Positions 42,778 through 52,633 of a stretch of DNA of 64,000 nt are shown piece after piece (position 1 is the stretch's first letter; the number at the start of each line of letters is the position of its first letter). The stretch lies in NCBI RefSeq assembly GCF_009026145.1, contig NZ_WBUE01000003.1:62001-126000 (forward strand). Reading direction: 5' to 3'. The DNA is from Hyphomicrobium sp. (GTDB lineage Bacteria; Pseudomonadota; Alphaproteobacteria; Rhizobiales; Hyphomicrobiaceae). The translations under genes and the position numbers were made by a program. The notes under the pieces are model-generated. The model made no database searches. It saw only the letters and a program-made list of their open reading frames with translations, and had not been told where the DNA came from.

Positions 42778-44294
42778 AGATCCGCGCGCAAATCGCGATG
42801 GTGCTGAACCTCGACAAGTGCATCGGGTGTCACACCTGCTCTGTCACCTGCAAGAACGTGTGGACCAGCCGCGAAGGCATGGAATACGCCTGGTTCAACA
42901 ACGTCGAGACCAAGCCCGGCGTCGGCTACCCCAAGGATTGGGAGAACCAGGAGCGCTGGAACGGCGGCTGGGTGAGGAAGAAGAACGGCAACATCGAGCC
43001 GAAGATCGGCGCCAAGTGGCGCGTGCTCGCCAATATCTTCGCCAATCCCGATCTGCCAGAGATCGACGACTACTACGAACCGTTCACCTTCGACTACGAG
43101 CACCTGCAGAAGGCGCCGGAACTGTCGGCCTTCCCGACCGCGCGCCCGCGCTCGCTGATCACCGGCAATCGCATGGAGAAGATCAACTGGGGCCCGAACT
43201 GGGAAGAGATTCTCGGCGGTGAATTCGTGAAGCGCTCGGCCGACTACAACTTCGACGAGGTACAGAAGGAAATCTACGGCGAGTTCGAAAACACCTTTAT
43301 GATGTACTTGCCGCGGCTGTGCGAGCACTGCCTCAATCCGGCTTGCGTCGCGGCCTGTCCCTCTGGCGCCATCTATAAGCGCGAGGAGGACGGCATCGTC
43401 CTCATCGATCAGGACAAATGCCGCGGCTGGCGCATGTGCGTGTCGGGCTGCCCCTACAAGAAGATCTATTACAATTGGTCGAGCGGAAAGTCGGAGAAGT
43501 GCATCCTCTGCTATCCGCGCATCGAGGCCGGCCAGCCGACGGTGTGCTCGGAAACGTGTGTCGGGCGCATCCGCTATCTCGGCGTCGTGCTCTACGACGC
43601 AGACCGCATCGAGGAGGCGGCGAGCGTCGCCGACGAGCAGGATCTCTATGAAGCGCAGCTCGGTGTTTTTCTCGATCCGCACGATCCTCGCGTCATCGCC
43701 CAGGCGCGCGCCGAGGGCGTACCGGAGGACTGGCTCGAGGCGGCGAAGCGCTCCCCGATCTGGAAGATGGCTATGGAGTGGAAGGTCGCCTTCCCACTGC
43801 ATCCTGAGTACCGCACGCTGCCGATGGTGTGGTACGTGCCGCCGCTGTCGCCGATTCAATCCGCGGCAGCCGCCGGCAAGATCGGCCACGACGGCGAAAT
43901 GCCCGACGTGCGCTCCCTGCGCATCCCGCTTAAATATCTGGCGAACCTGCTGACCGCCGGCCAGGAGGCCCCCGTAGCCCAGGCGCTCGAGCGCATGCTC
44001 GCCATGCGCGCCTATATGCGCGCCAAGACCATCGACGGCATGACCGACGAGGGCATCGCCCGCCGTGTCGGGCTGACGAGCGGACAGATCGATGAGATGT
44101 ATCAGGTGATGGCGATCGCCAATTACGAGGACCGCTTCGTGATCCCGACCGCGCACCGCGAGCTCGGCGAGGACGCCTACGACCTGCGCGGCTCGTGTGG
44201 CTTCTCGTTCGGCAACGGCTGCTCGGGCGGAACTACGGAGACAAACCTGTTCGGCACTCCGAAACGTGCCAGGACCCCGATGGAGGTCGCATGA
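42774..44294 (+). CDS. narH: Respiratory nitrate reductase beta subunit
   Basis: A protein of 506 aa. Four Fe-S motifs: CIGCHTCSVTC (C16-C26), CEHCLNPACVAAC, CRGWRMCVSGC with the Trp that marks the [3Fe-4S] site, and CILCYPRIEAGQPTVC. Transfers electrons from NarI to NarG. Coupled to both neighbours by ATGA overlaps. Confidence 0.96.
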   Translation: MKIRAQIAMVLNLDKCIGCHTCSVTCKNVWTSREGMEYAWFNNVETKPGVGYPKDWENQERWNGGWVRKKNGNIEPKIGAKWRVLANIFANPDLPEIDDYYEPFTFDYEHLQKAPELSAFPTARPRSLITGNRMEKINWGPNWEEILGGEFVKRSADYNFDEVQKEIYGEFENTFMMYLPRLCEHCLNPACVAACPSGAIYKREEDGIVLIDQDKCRGWRMCVSGCPYKKIYYNWSSGKSEKCILCYPRIEAGQPTVCSETCVGRIRYLGVVLYDADRIEEAASVADEQDLYEAQLGVFLDPHDPRVIAQARAEGVPEDWLEAAKRSPIWKMAMEWKVAFPLHPEYRTLPMVWYVPPLSPIQSAAAAGKIGHDGEMPDVRSLRIPLKYLANLLTAGQEAPVAQALERMLAMRAYMRAKTIDGMTDEGIARRVGLTSGQIDEMYQVMAIANYEDRFVIPTAHRELGEDAYDLRGSCGFSFGNGCSGGTTETNLFGTPKRARTPMEVA

Positions 44295-45022
44295 CGACCA
44301 GAACCTTCAAGGTGCTCTCGGCTCTACTGAGCTATCCGACGGCAGAGTTGCAGGGCGCGGCAGGCGAGCTGCAAACGGTGCTCGACGAGGAGGGGCTCGT
44401 TCCCATCGCGCAGCGAGATGATCTCGCCCTGCTGATCGAGGAGCTCGCCGGCAGCGATCTCTACGATCTCGAGGAGCGCTACGTGCTGCTGTTCGATCGC
44501 ACCCGCTCGCTGTCGCTGCACCTCTTCGAGCATGTGCACGGGGAAGGCCGCGACCGGGGCCAAGCCATGGTCGACCTGAAGAGCCTCTACGAGAAGGAAG
44601 GACTGTGCATCGGCACCAGAGACCTGCCCGACTTCCTGCCCGTGTTTCTCGAGTTCCTGTCGCTGCGGCCGCGCGCGGAAGCCTTCGAGTTGCTCGCGCA
44701 GCCGGCCCACATCTTTTGCGCCCTCGCCGAGCGCCTCCACAAGCGCCAATCGCCGTACGAACCCGTATTCCGCGTTCTGGTTGCGCTGGCCGCCGCTCCA
44801 CCGAGCCGCGAGGCCGTCTCCGAATTGCTCAAGGAAGCCGACCCCGATGCCATGGACCTCGCGGCGCTCGACGCCGCTTGGGAGGACGAGCCGGTGACGT
44901 TCGGTCCGGGCTCGGGTTCTGGCTGCAAGGACGAGTTGATCGCCCGCATTCGCGCCGGCCGACGCCCCGCACCGGGCATCGCCAACGCGCCGGCAAAGCG
45001 CCCCGAAATTTCGCGGCCGTGA
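44291..45022 (+). CDS. narJ: Nitrate reductase assembly chaperone
   Basis: A protein of 243 aa. All-helical TorD-like fold with FKVLSALLSYPTAEL and LYDLEERYVLLFDRTRSLSLHLFEHVHGEGRDRGQA-type sequence, a NarJ landmark. It binds the NarG N-terminus during cofactor insertion. Starts on the narH stop. Confidence 0.93.
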   Translation: MTTRTFKVLSALLSYPTAELQGAAGELQTVLDEEGLVPIAQRDDLALLIEELAGSDLYDLEERYVLLFDRTRSLSLHLFEHVHGEGRDRGQAMVDLKSLYEKEGLCIGTRDLPDFLPVFLEFLSLRPRAEAFELLAQPAHIFCALAERLHKRQSPYEPVFRVLVALAAAPPSREAVSELLKEADPDAMDLAALDAAWEDEPVTFGPGSGSGCKDELIARIRAGRRPAPGIANAPAKRPEISRP

Positions 45023-45032
45023 GGAAACCGCC

Positions 45033-45764
45033 ATGACCGAAACTCTCGATCACATCGTCTTTGGTTGGTACCCCTATCTCTGCCTGACGGTCTTCCTGCT
45101 CGGAAGCTTGCTACGCTTCGACTACGAGCAGTACACGTGGCGCTCCGGCTCCAGTCAGCTCCTGCGCCGCCGTCAGCTGATGTGGGGGTCGAACCTCTTT
45201 CACTTCGGCATCCTCGTCATCTTCCTCGGGCATTTCGTCGGCCTGCTGACGCCTATCTGGGTGTTCGACGCCATCGGCATCTCGCACGGCTTCAAACAGT
45301 GGATGGCGATCGTCGTCGGCGGCGTTGCCGCCGTTGCCTGCCTCATCGGTATTACGCTGCTCGTGCATCGCCGGCTTTTCGACGCGCGCATCCGCAAGAC
45401 ATCGTCGTTCGGGGATATCGCCGTTCTGCTGCTGCTCTACGCGCAATTGTTGCTTGGGTTGGCTACGATTCCCGTCTCGCTGAACCATCTCGATGGCGGC
45501 GAGATGGTTCGCTTCATGAGCTGGGCGCAGGGGGTCCTCACGCTGCAGCCGGGCATCTCCGCCTACGTCGCCGACGTGAACCCAATCTTCAAGCTGCATC
45601 TGTTCCTCGGCATGACGATCTTCCTCGTCTTCCCCTTCACACGGCTCGTGCACATCTGGAGTGCGCCGGTCTGGTATCTCGGCCGGCGTGGCTACCAAGT
45701 CGTGCGCACGCGCGGTGCACCCCGGACGCGGGCGGCAATGCCCCAGCTGGAAGCGGCGGAGTGA
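45033..45764 (+). CDS. narI: Nitrate reductase gamma subunit (cytochrome b)
   Basis: A protein of 243 aa with five hydrophobic segments. His residues near LFHFGILVIFLGHFVGLL and in KLHLFLGMTIFLVFPFTRLVHIWS are the expected b-haem ligands. Oxidises quinol at the periplasmic side. 10 bp after narJ. Confidence 0.94.
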   Translation: MTETLDHIVFGWYPYLCLTVFLLGSLLRFDYEQYTWRSGSSQLLRRRQLMWGSNLFHFGILVIFLGHFVGLLTPIWVFDAIGISHGFKQWMAIVVGGVAAVACLIGITLLVHRRLFDARIRKTSSFGDIAVLLLLYAQLLLGLATIPVSLNHLDGGEMVRFMSWAQGVLTLQPGISAYVADVNPIFKLHLFLGMTIFLVFPFTRLVHIWSAPVWYLGRRGYQVVRTRGAPRTRAAMPQLEAAE

Positions 45765-45769
45765 GTAGC

Positions 45770-46615
45770 ATGGGTTGCTCGCTTCATTCCGACCTTGCCA
45801 AGGCGCCGCGCCCGACCGTCAAGGTCAATGGCGTCGCCATTCGTCACGATGCGATTTCGCGCGAGGCGCAGAACCATCCCGCCCCGACGCCCGCATCCGC
45901 ATGGATGGCCGCGGCACAGGCGCTCGTGGTGCGCGAGCTGCTGCTGCAGGAGGCCGGGCGGCTTGAGCTGACGCCCGAACCTACCGCTGACGCCCAGGGT
46001 CGGCGGGAAACCGACGAGGACGCGCTCATTCGCCAGTTGCTAGAAACAGCGATCAAGATCCCTGATGCCGACCCCGACACGTGCCGGCGGTACTACGAGC
46101 GCAACCGCAGCCGCTTTTCCGCCCCGACGATCTACGAAGCCGCGCACATCCTCATCGCCGCGCCACGCCGCGATGCCGGCTTGTTCAAGAAAGCAACTGC
46201 AAAGGCAGAAGAGCTGATTGCGGCCCTGAAGCAGTCACCCGATGCATTTGCCGGTCTCGCACGCCAGCATTCAGGTTGTCCGTCGGGCGCCCAAGGCGGC
46301 GCCCTCGGCCAGATAACACCGGGCCAAACGACACCCGAATTCGAGGCGGCGCTGTGCACGCTCGATGAAGGTGAAATCACGGACGAGCCTGTCGCCACCC
46401 GCTACGGGGTTCACATCATACGGCTCGACCGCCGCATCGAGGGCAAGGAGCTGCCCTTCGAGTTGGTGAAGCAAAAGATCTCCGAGTATCTGCGCACGGC
46501 GGCCACCACCCGGGCGCATACCCTTTACGTGCGCATGCTCGCCGAGAAAGCTCAGATCGAAGGGCTGCAACTTGAGGCTGGACCGGGGCGCGCGAGCACA
46601 CAGGTGCACCAATGA
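45770..46615 (+). CDS. PpiC-type peptidyl-prolyl isomerase of the nar operon
   Basis: A protein of 281 aa. A parvulin domain with YEAAHILIAAPRR, FAGLARQHSGCPSGAQGGALG and VATRYGVHIIRLD, preceded by a helical NifM-like region. Such isomerases often follow narI and may help fold nitrate reductase subunits. No signal peptide; it begins MGCS. 5 bp after narI. Confidence 0.87.
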   Translation: MGCSLHSDLAKAPRPTVKVNGVAIRHDAISREAQNHPAPTPASAWMAAAQALVVRELLLQEAGRLELTPEPTADAQGRRETDEDALIRQLLETAIKIPDADPDTCRRYYERNRSRFSAPTIYEAAHILIAAPRRDAGLFKKATAKAEELIAALKQSPDAFAGLARQHSGCPSGAQGGALGQITPGQTTPEFEAALCTLDEGEITDEPVATRYGVHIIRLDRRIEGKELPFELVKQKISEYLRTAATTRAHTLYVRMLAEKAQIEGLQLEAGPGRASTQVHQ

Positions 46616-46890
46616 CGCTTGGCGATTTGATCGGCCGCTTGACAGAGGACGGCGTGGCGGAAGAAGCGATCGCGGCGCTGGGAAATCCTTCGCTGCTGTC
46701 ACGCACCACATCCGCCGGACATGCCGCCGGGATGTCGACCGGCGCCTTTGCGGCCCGCTGTGTCCACGCGTTCGCCAATACGGCCGGCGACGAGGCTTGG
46801 CTCGCACTCATGGGACGCTGCCAGGGTCGGGAGGATCCAGGCTTGGCTGCCCTCGCCTACATTCTCGAGACGACGCTTCCGCGCCAGTAG
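46612..46890 (+). CDS. Small nar-operon protein of unknown function
   Basis: Ninety-two residues, overlapping the PpiC gene stop by 4 bp (ATGA), which supports real translation. A helical soluble protein with no recognised motif; three Leu-rich helices and a single Cys pair (CVHAF, CQGRE). It may be a nar-specific accessory; not recognised. Confidence 0.65.
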   Translation: MTLGDLIGRLTEDGVAEEAIAALGNPSLLSRTTSAGHAAGMSTGAFAARCVHAFANTAGDEAWLALMGRCQGREDPGLAALAYILETTLPRQ

Positions 46891-46929
46891 ATAATGGCGC
46901 TCACCATTCTCGGAAGTGCAGCATAGGGC

Positions 46930-47274
46930 TCAGTCGCAACGATCAAGGTAGATCTTCAGCGCGGCGGCATTGTTATGCTTCAGCTCGCGAGCGGAAGACA
47001 GAAGTGTCACAGTCGTTCGGGTCGCAATCTCGCGGAGATGTCCACCACCTCCGGCTTGCCTTCCAGCTCACCAAAGTAACGGCGGCAGAACTCTCTCCAT
47101 CGCGTTGAGTCGTGCCCGTACCAGCGGCGCAGATCGTGACGGCGCGACGTCGGACAGCCATTCATGAATGCGAGCGGACTCCCTCGACATGCCGCGTGGC
47201 CAAACTCTATCGACTAAGGCGCGGTGCCCATCGCTCTTGGATGCGGACTCATAGACGCGTTTGATCTTGATCAT
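46930..47274 (-). pseudogene. DUF488 family gene broken by two frameshifts
   Basis: From the ATG at 47274 the frame reads IKIKRVYE...ALVDRVWPRGMSRE...WLSDVAPS, the DUF488 N-terminus. At about 47136 the family sequence (DLRRWYGHDSTRW, CRRYFGEL) continues in another frame, and at about 47041 it shifts again to LREIATRTTVTLLSSAREL and ends HNNAAALKIYLDRCD at 46930. All three parts align with one intact DUF488 protein, so 1-2-nt deletions seem to have inactivated it. Sequencing error is the alternative. Confidence 0.78.
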
Positions 47275-47314
47275 GCGGCGACCCTCGCGAGCAGCCGGTA
47301 GGCGGCCCAAGCAC

Positions 47315-48130
47315 TCATCGCAGCGCTCTTTCAACGTTTCGAGCGAGGTCCAAGCCTACGACCGTTTCGAGCCCGTTGGCGCCATGGAAATTGGCGCCGT
47401 CAAGATCCGCTCCGGTAAGGTCGGCCGCGGCAAGCGTGGCGCCAAAGAAGTTCGTCTTCGACAGATCAGCGCCGCGCAGGTTGGCCCCCGTCAGGTCGGC
47501 ATTCGTAAATTTCGCAAAGGTTAACAAGGAGTTGGAAAGATTGGCGCCGACAAGCACAGCGGCGGAGAAGTCGCAGGCGATCAAGGACGTCCTTCGGGCC
47601 GCGGCATTCTGCGTGCCATCGCCATAGGGATGGAGTTGCGCGCCTTGCATATCCGCACCGCGGAAGTCGGCCCCATCGAGCCGAGCAACAAGGCGAGCAT
47701 GGGAAAGATCGGCGCCGGCGAATCGCGGCGCATCTACCCGACTGAACGTGGCGCTCGACGCTGCGTGCGGCAGGCGCATCACGGCGCCGCTGAGGTTCGC
47801 ATGCGAGAAATCCGCACCGATGATCCTCGCCCGATCCAAGAGGGCCCCGGAGAGATCGACATTGCGCAGGTTGGCCTGCGAGAGGTCGGCTGCATAGAGA
47901 TTGGCGCCTGTCAGCCGGGCGCCCTTAAAGTCGAGCCCGCTCAGATCGAGAAAGCTCAAATCGCGACCGGCAAGCGTAACGATCCTACCTGGCTGCTCAT
48001 TCACAAGCATTTGGGTGATCTCGCGGACTGTCACGTCCGCCGCGCCAAGTGGTCGGGCAGCTAGTAGCGAGGTGACGAGCACCGTGCCCAGGATAGGAAT
48101 TCGGAACATATTCGTTCGATGGACCTGCAT
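47315..48130 (-). CDS. Exported pentapeptide-repeat protein
   Basis: About 271 aa. A signal peptide (ILGTVLVTSLLAARPLGAA) is followed by about 20 A(D/N)LXX-type repeats from residue 70 that should form a right-handed quadrilateral beta-helix. Function unknown; pentapeptide proteins bind DNA gyrase or act as scaffolds, and an exported one is more likely a periplasmic structural factor. Start uncertain: 48184, 48130 or 48109; the expected TSS near 48185 favours 48130. An NNR box lies upstream. Confidence 0.8.
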   Translation of the reverse strand: MQVHRTNMFRIPILGTVLVTSLLAARPLGAADVTVREITQMLVNEQPGRIVTLAGRDLSFLDLSGLDFKGARLTGANLYAADLSQANLRNVDLSGALLDRARIIGADFSHANLSGAVMRLPHAASSATFSRVDAPRFAGADLSHARLVARLDGADFRGADMQGAQLHPYGDGTQNAAARRTSLIACDFSAAVLVGANLSNSLLTFAKFTNADLTGANLRGADLSKTNFFGATLAAADLTGADLDGANFHGANGLETVVGLDLARNVERALR

Positions 48131-48219
48131 CCATCCCCACAAAACCTTCCCCGTCCGATCCCGAAGCTGAACCCCCCATTGCACCGGCTGAGCCTAGTCG
48201 CCGAGCCTCGCGAGGCCCC

Positions 48220-48233
48220 TTAACCTACGTCAA
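48220..48233 (-). promoter_or_regulatory. NNR box upstream of the pentapeptide-repeat gene
   Basis: TTAAC-N4-GTCAA, exact ideal form. The centre is 41.5 bp from a TSS expected near 48185 on the minus strand, and a CTAGGC-like -10 lies at 48192-48197. Confidence 0.6.
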
Positions 48234-48311
48234 TTCGGGTGCCATTGGGATGAGAGCCGGCGACGCCAGACATCGCTGTCGACTGTGTCGCAGCAGCTCG
48301 TCTGGCCAGGT

Positions 48312-48325
48312 TTGATCTAAGTTAA
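48312..48325 (+). promoter_or_regulatory. NNR/FNR-type box upstream of nosR
   Basis: TTGAT-N4-GTTAA, a mixed FNR/NNR half-site form. The centre is 41.5 bp before a TSS expected near 48360, about 49 bp before the nosR start. Confidence 0.6.
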
Positions 48326-48408
48326 GGCCGCGCCACTCCCAACAACGGAAGCTCCTTGGACCACGGCTGTTCTGCGCCCCTTTGCAGAATGGATGCGAGG
48401 TCCAAAAA

Positions 48409-50706
48409 ATGTCGGCAGCGGCAAACTCTGGCATACGACCCGGCCGGCTGGCGAACGGCAGGCATCCGCTGCTGCGCGCCTGCGCTCTCTTGTTGGGCGT
48501 CCTACTGGTCTCCGCGGCGCATGCCACGGAATTTGGTGCCTATCGAGCCGAGATCGCACCGGCCAACGTCTTCCCCGGGGCCGAGAGCTTCGGCCCGACG
48601 GAAGGCTCTCCGCCCGCAGCCGCTGCCTATAAGGGCGGCAAGCTGATCGGCTACGTCTTCGAGGCGAGCGTGATCGGCTACTCGGGCAAACCCATCAAGA
48701 TTCTCGCCGGGCTCAACACCGCGGGTGTGATCGTCGGCGCCAAGGTCGTCGAGCATCACGAGCCGATCCTGCTCATCGGCATCCCGCAGGAGCGACTCTT
48801 CGAGTTCGTCGATCGCTACGTCGGGCGCAACATCGTCGCCGCGTCGCAAGCGCGGTCGGACCACGGCGTCGATGCCATCAGTGGCGCCACCGTGACCGCG
48901 GTCGTCATCAATGACGGGCTGCTGCGGTCGGCGCTCGGTCTCGCCAAGTCGCGCGGCATCGCCGGCTTCGCTGCCGCCGCAACCCAGGCGCAATCATCGG
49001 CAGGCACAGTCACAACCTTGGCCTCAGTGCCATTCGAGGCCGCCGATTGGCCCGCGCTGCTCGGTGATGGGCGGCTGCGCCGCTTGCACCTGTCGAACGC
49101 AGAGGTGGACACCGCGTTCAAGGCAATTGGAGTCGGGAGCCCTGAGCCTTACGCCAGGGCCGGCGAGCCCGACGAAGTGTTCATCGATCTCTACGTCGGC
49201 CTCTTCAGCGTCGAGAGCATTGGCCGCTCACTTCTCTCCAAGGAGGACTATCAGGCGGCCAAGGCCTGGACGGGGGACAAGCAGGCCGGCGTCGTCGTCG
49301 CTGCCAACGGCGATTACAGCTTTCGCGGCTCAGGTTTCGTGCGTGGCGGCATTTTCGATCGACTGCAGCTCGTGCAGGACGACGCCACGATCCTGTTCCG
49401 CGACAAGGATTATCGCCGCCTCGACAAATTCGCGGCGCCGGGGAGTCCCGAGTTCGAGGAGATTGGTCTCTTCCGCCTCCCGGAAAGCGCCAAGTTCGAC
49501 CCCGCAAAGCCTTTCCGCCTAGAGCTATTGGCGCAGCGGCCGATCGGACCGATCAAGAAGGCATTTACGAGCTTCTCACTGAGCTACGAGTTGCCCGCGC
49601 GCTACGTGCAAACGGCGGCGCGGCCTTCGCTCGCTGAAGCCACCGCACAGGGAGAAAGCGGGGCAGCGAACGTGGCTCCCGCCGACGGGGCCGAAGATCC
49701 GGCCGTCGCAGAGCCATGGGTCCAGATCTGGCAGGCCCGCGCTCTCGACATCGCGATCCTGTCGCTCTCGCTCACCATCCTGATGTCCATCTTCTTCTTC
49801 CAGGACTGGCTGGTGAAGAAGCCAGTACTGTTCGGCCGGCTGCGCACCGCGTTTCTCATCTTCAGCGTGCTTTGGCTCGGGGTCTACGCCAAGGCACAGC
49901 TCTCGGTCATCAACGTACTGACCTTTACGCACTCGCTCGTCACCGGTTTCCGCTGGGAATTCTTTCTTCTCGACCCGCTGATCTTCCTGCTCTGGTGCGT
50001 GACGGCGGTATCGCTCCTATTCTGGGGACGCGGCGCCTATTGCGGTTGGCTGTGCCCGTTCGGCTCTCTGCAAGAGCTCCTCAATTCCGCGGCGCGATGG
50101 CTCGGCATTCGCCAAATCACCGTTCCCTACGCGTGGCACGAACGCCTGACGGCTATCAAATACATCCTCTTTCTCGGGCTCTTCGGCGTCTCTCTCGGCA
50201 ACATGGCCTTCGCCGAGCAGCTAGCCGAGATCGAGCCCTTCAAGACCGTCGTGCTGTTGCGCTTCATGCGCGAATGGACGTTTGTGCTGTTCGCGCTCGC
50301 GCTGCTCGCGGGCGGACTCTTCATCGAGCGCTTCTATTGCCGCTACCTGTGCGTACTTGGCGCCGCGCTTGCCATCCCGGGCCGCGGGCGCATGTTCGAT
50401 TGGCTCAAGCGGCGCAAGCAGTGCGGCTACGAATGCCAGCTCTGTGCCAAGAGATGCCGCGTCCAAGCGATCCATCCCCTCGGCCAGATCAATCCACACG
50501 AATGCATCCACTGCCTGCAGTGCCAGGTCATCTACTGGGACGACCATACCTGCCCGCCGCTGGTCATGAAGCGCGAGGGTAGAGGCAAGAAGGGTGGCAA
50601 GCCGGCACTGCCGGCGCCCCTCACCGAGGCGCCCGAGCAGCGGCGCCCGCCCACGCCGATCAAGTTCACAGTCAAATCAAAGGAGAGAGCAGATGTCGAA
50701 GCCTAA
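48409..50706 (+). CDS. nosR: NosR, membrane flavoprotein supporting N2O reductase
   Basis: A protein of 765 aa. Signal sequence, then a periplasmic FMN-binding domain with [12 protein letters not shown] (flavin-accepting Thr), five to six membrane helices with the CGWLCPFG cluster motif, and C-terminal ferredoxin-like motifs ([20 protein letters not shown]). NosR provides electrons to NosZ; NosX attaches its FMN. The ATG at 48409 has GAGG upstream. Overlaps nosZ by 14 bp. Confidence 0.95.
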   Translation: MSAAANSGIRPGRLANGRHPLLRACALLLGVLLVSAAHATEFGAYRAEIAPANVFPGAESFGPTEGSPPAAAAYKGGKLIGYVFEASVIGYSGKPIKILAGLNTAGVIVGAKVVEHHEPILLIGIPQERLFEFVDRYVGRNIVAASQARSDHGVDAISGATVTAVVINDGLLRSALGLAKSRGIAGFAAAATQAQSSAGTVTTLASVPFEAADWPALLGDGRLRRLHLSNAEVDTAFKAIGVGSPEPYARAGEPDEVFIDLYVGLFSVESIGRSLLSKEDYQAAKAWTGDKQAGVVVAANGDYSFRGSGFVRGGIFDRLQLVQDDATILFRDKDYRRLDKFAAPGSPEFEEIGLFRLPESAKFDPAKPFRLELLAQRPIGPIKKAFTSFSLSYELPARYVQTAARPSLAEATAQGESGAANVAPADGAEDPAVAEPWVQIWQARALDIAILSLSLTILMSIFFFQDWLVKKPVLFGRLRTAFLIFSVLWLGVYAKAQLSVINVLTFTHSLVTGFRWEFFLLDPLIFLLWCVTAVSLLFWGRGAYCGWLCPFGSLQELLNSAARWLGIRQITVPYAWHERLTAIKYILFLGLFGVSLGNMAFAEQLAEIEPFKTVVLLRFMREWTFVLFALALLAGGLFIERFYCRYLCVLGAALAIPGRGRMFDWLKRRKQCGYECQLCAKRCRVQAIHPLGQINPHECIHCLQCQVIYWDDHTCPPLVMKREGRGKKGGKPALPAPLTEAPEQRRPPTPIKFTVKSKERADVEA

Positions 50707-52630
50707 CGAACAAGGATTGAGCAGGCGCGACCTACTCGGAAGCGGCCTTACGGTAGCGACCGTCGCCGGAAGCGGTGGCCTATTGGCGGGAGGTGCGGGT
50801 AGTCTCGCCCTCTCCGGCACACCGGCAAAAGCCAGCGAGCAGGAGGAGGCCGAACAGAAGACGCACGTGCCTCCCGGCAAGCTCGACGAGTATTACGGCT
50901 TCTGGTCGGGCGGCCACTCGGGAGAGTTGCGCATCCTCGGCCTGCCGTCGATGCGCGAGCTGATACGCATACCGGTGTTCAACCGCTGCAGTGCCACGGG
51001 TTGGGGCATCACCAACGAGAGCCTCGAAATTCTGTCGGAGGGACTGACGCCGGAGTCGCGCGAGTATCTCGCCTCGCTGGGCCAGAAGACCTTCCACAAC
51101 GGCGATCTCCACCATCCGCGACCTTCCTATACGGATGGCGCTTATGACGGCCGGTACGTGTTCGTCAACGACAAGGCCAACAGCCGCATCGCCCGCATCC
51201 GCCTCGACGTGATGAAGTGCGACAAGATCCTTCAAATTCCCAACGCACACTCCATCCACGGCCTGCGCCTGCAGCGCTATCCGCGCACTGGCTATGTGTT
51301 CTGCAACGGCGAGAACCGCGTTCCCGTACCGAACGTCGGCAGGTATCTCGACGAGCCGAAGAAGTGGAACTCGGTCTTCTCGGCCATCGACGGCGATACG
51401 ATGCAGGTCGCCTGGCAGGTCATCGTCAGCGGCAACCTCGACAACAATGACGGCGACTACCAGGGCAAGTATGTCGCCTCGACTTGCTACAACGCCGAGG
51501 AGGGCATCACTGTCGCTGAGATGATGTCGAGCGACAAGGACCACATCGTCGTCTTCAACATCAAGGCCATCGAGGACGCGGTCAAAGCCGGAAAGTACCA
51601 GGAAATCAACGGCGTCAAGGTGGTCGACGGGCGCAAGACGTCAGATCTCAACGTCACGCGCTACATTCCGGTCGCCAACAGCCCGCACGGCTGCAACGCC
51701 GCCCCCGACGGCAAGCACCTCGTCATCAACGGCAAGCTGTCGCCCACGGTGACCATCTTCGCCTGGGACAAGTTCGACGATCTCTTCGCCGGCAAGATCA
51801 AGGGCGAGGAGACCATCGTCGGCAACCTCGAAGTCGGGCTCGGGCCGTTGCACACGACCTTCGACGGCAGGGGCAATTGCTATACCTCGCTGTTCCTCGA
51901 CTCGCAGGTCGTCAAGTGGAACCTCGAGGACGCCGTGCGCGCCTACAAGGGAGAGAAGGTCAATCCCATCAGGCAGAAGATCGACGTCCACTACCAGATC
52001 GGCCACGTCAACGCCTCGCAGGCGGAGACGAAGGAGGCAGACGGCAAGTGGGCTGTTGCGCTCTGCAAGTTTTCCAAGGACCGCTTCCTCAACGTCGGCC
52101 CCCTGAAGCCGGAGAATGATCAGCTCATCGATATCTCCGGCGACAAGATGGTGCTGGTTCACGACGGACCGACCTTCGCCGAGCCGCATGACGCCACCAT
52201 CCTCCACGCCTCCAAGCTCAAGCCGGTCGAGATCTGGAAGCGCGACGACCCGTTATTCGAGTTTGCGCGGTCGTGGGCGAAGAAGGACGGGATCACGCTG
52301 GAGGCCGACAACAAGGTCATTCGCGATGGCGACAAGGTGCGCGTCTACATGACCTCGTCGGCACCCTCCTACGGCGTCCCCCAGTTCAAGGTGAGGAAGG
52401 GCGATGAGGTGACTGTATTCGTCACCAATGTCGACGATGTGGTCGACCTCACGCACGGCTTCACGATCGTCGACTACGGCATCGCCATGGAGGTGGCCCC
52501 GCAAGCGACCGCCTCGGTGACGTTCAAGGCCAATCGCGTGGGTGTCCACTACTACTACTGCCAGTGGTTCTGCCACGCGCTCCACATGGAGATGCTGGGC
52601 CAGATGCTGGTCGAGGAGGCTGGGGCGTAG
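50693..52630 (+). CDS. nosZ: Nitrous oxide reductase (clade I)
   Basis: A protein of 645 aa. A twin-Arg signal (SRRDLLGSG) marks it as Tat-exported clade I NosZ. CuA ligands lie in [15 protein letters not shown] near the C-terminus, and CuZ His residues are present (for example [28 protein letters not shown]). Reduces N2O to N2 in the periplasm. Confidence 0.97.
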   Translation: MSKPNEQGLSRRDLLGSGLTVATVAGSGGLLAGGAGSLALSGTPAKASEQEEAEQKTHVPPGKLDEYYGFWSGGHSGELRILGLPSMRELIRIPVFNRCSATGWGITNESLEILSEGLTPESREYLASLGQKTFHNGDLHHPRPSYTDGAYDGRYVFVNDKANSRIARIRLDVMKCDKILQIPNAHSIHGLRLQRYPRTGYVFCNGENRVPVPNVGRYLDEPKKWNSVFSAIDGDTMQVAWQVIVSGNLDNNDGDYQGKYVASTCYNAEEGITVAEMMSSDKDHIVVFNIKAIEDAVKAGKYQEINGVKVVDGRKTSDLNVTRYIPVANSPHGCNAAPDGKHLVINGKLSPTVTIFAWDKFDDLFAGKIKGEETIVGNLEVGLGPLHTTFDGRGNCYTSLFLDSQVVKWNLEDAVRAYKGEKVNPIRQKIDVHYQIGHVNASQAETKEADGKWAVALCKFSKDRFLNVGPLKPENDQLIDISGDKMVLVHDGPTFAEPHDATILHASKLKPVEIWKRDDPLFEFARSWAKKDGITLEADNKVIRDGDKVRVYMTSSAPSYGVPQFKVRKGDEVTVFVTNVDDVVDLTHGFTIVDYGIAMEVAPQATASVTFKANRVGVHYYYCQWFCHALHMEMLGQMLVEEAGA

Positions 52631-52633
52631 GTC

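Noticed and set aside
42636-44156. 506-codon open frame antisense to narH
   Set aside because: Same reason: an artefact of third-position GC bias opposite a clear NarH.
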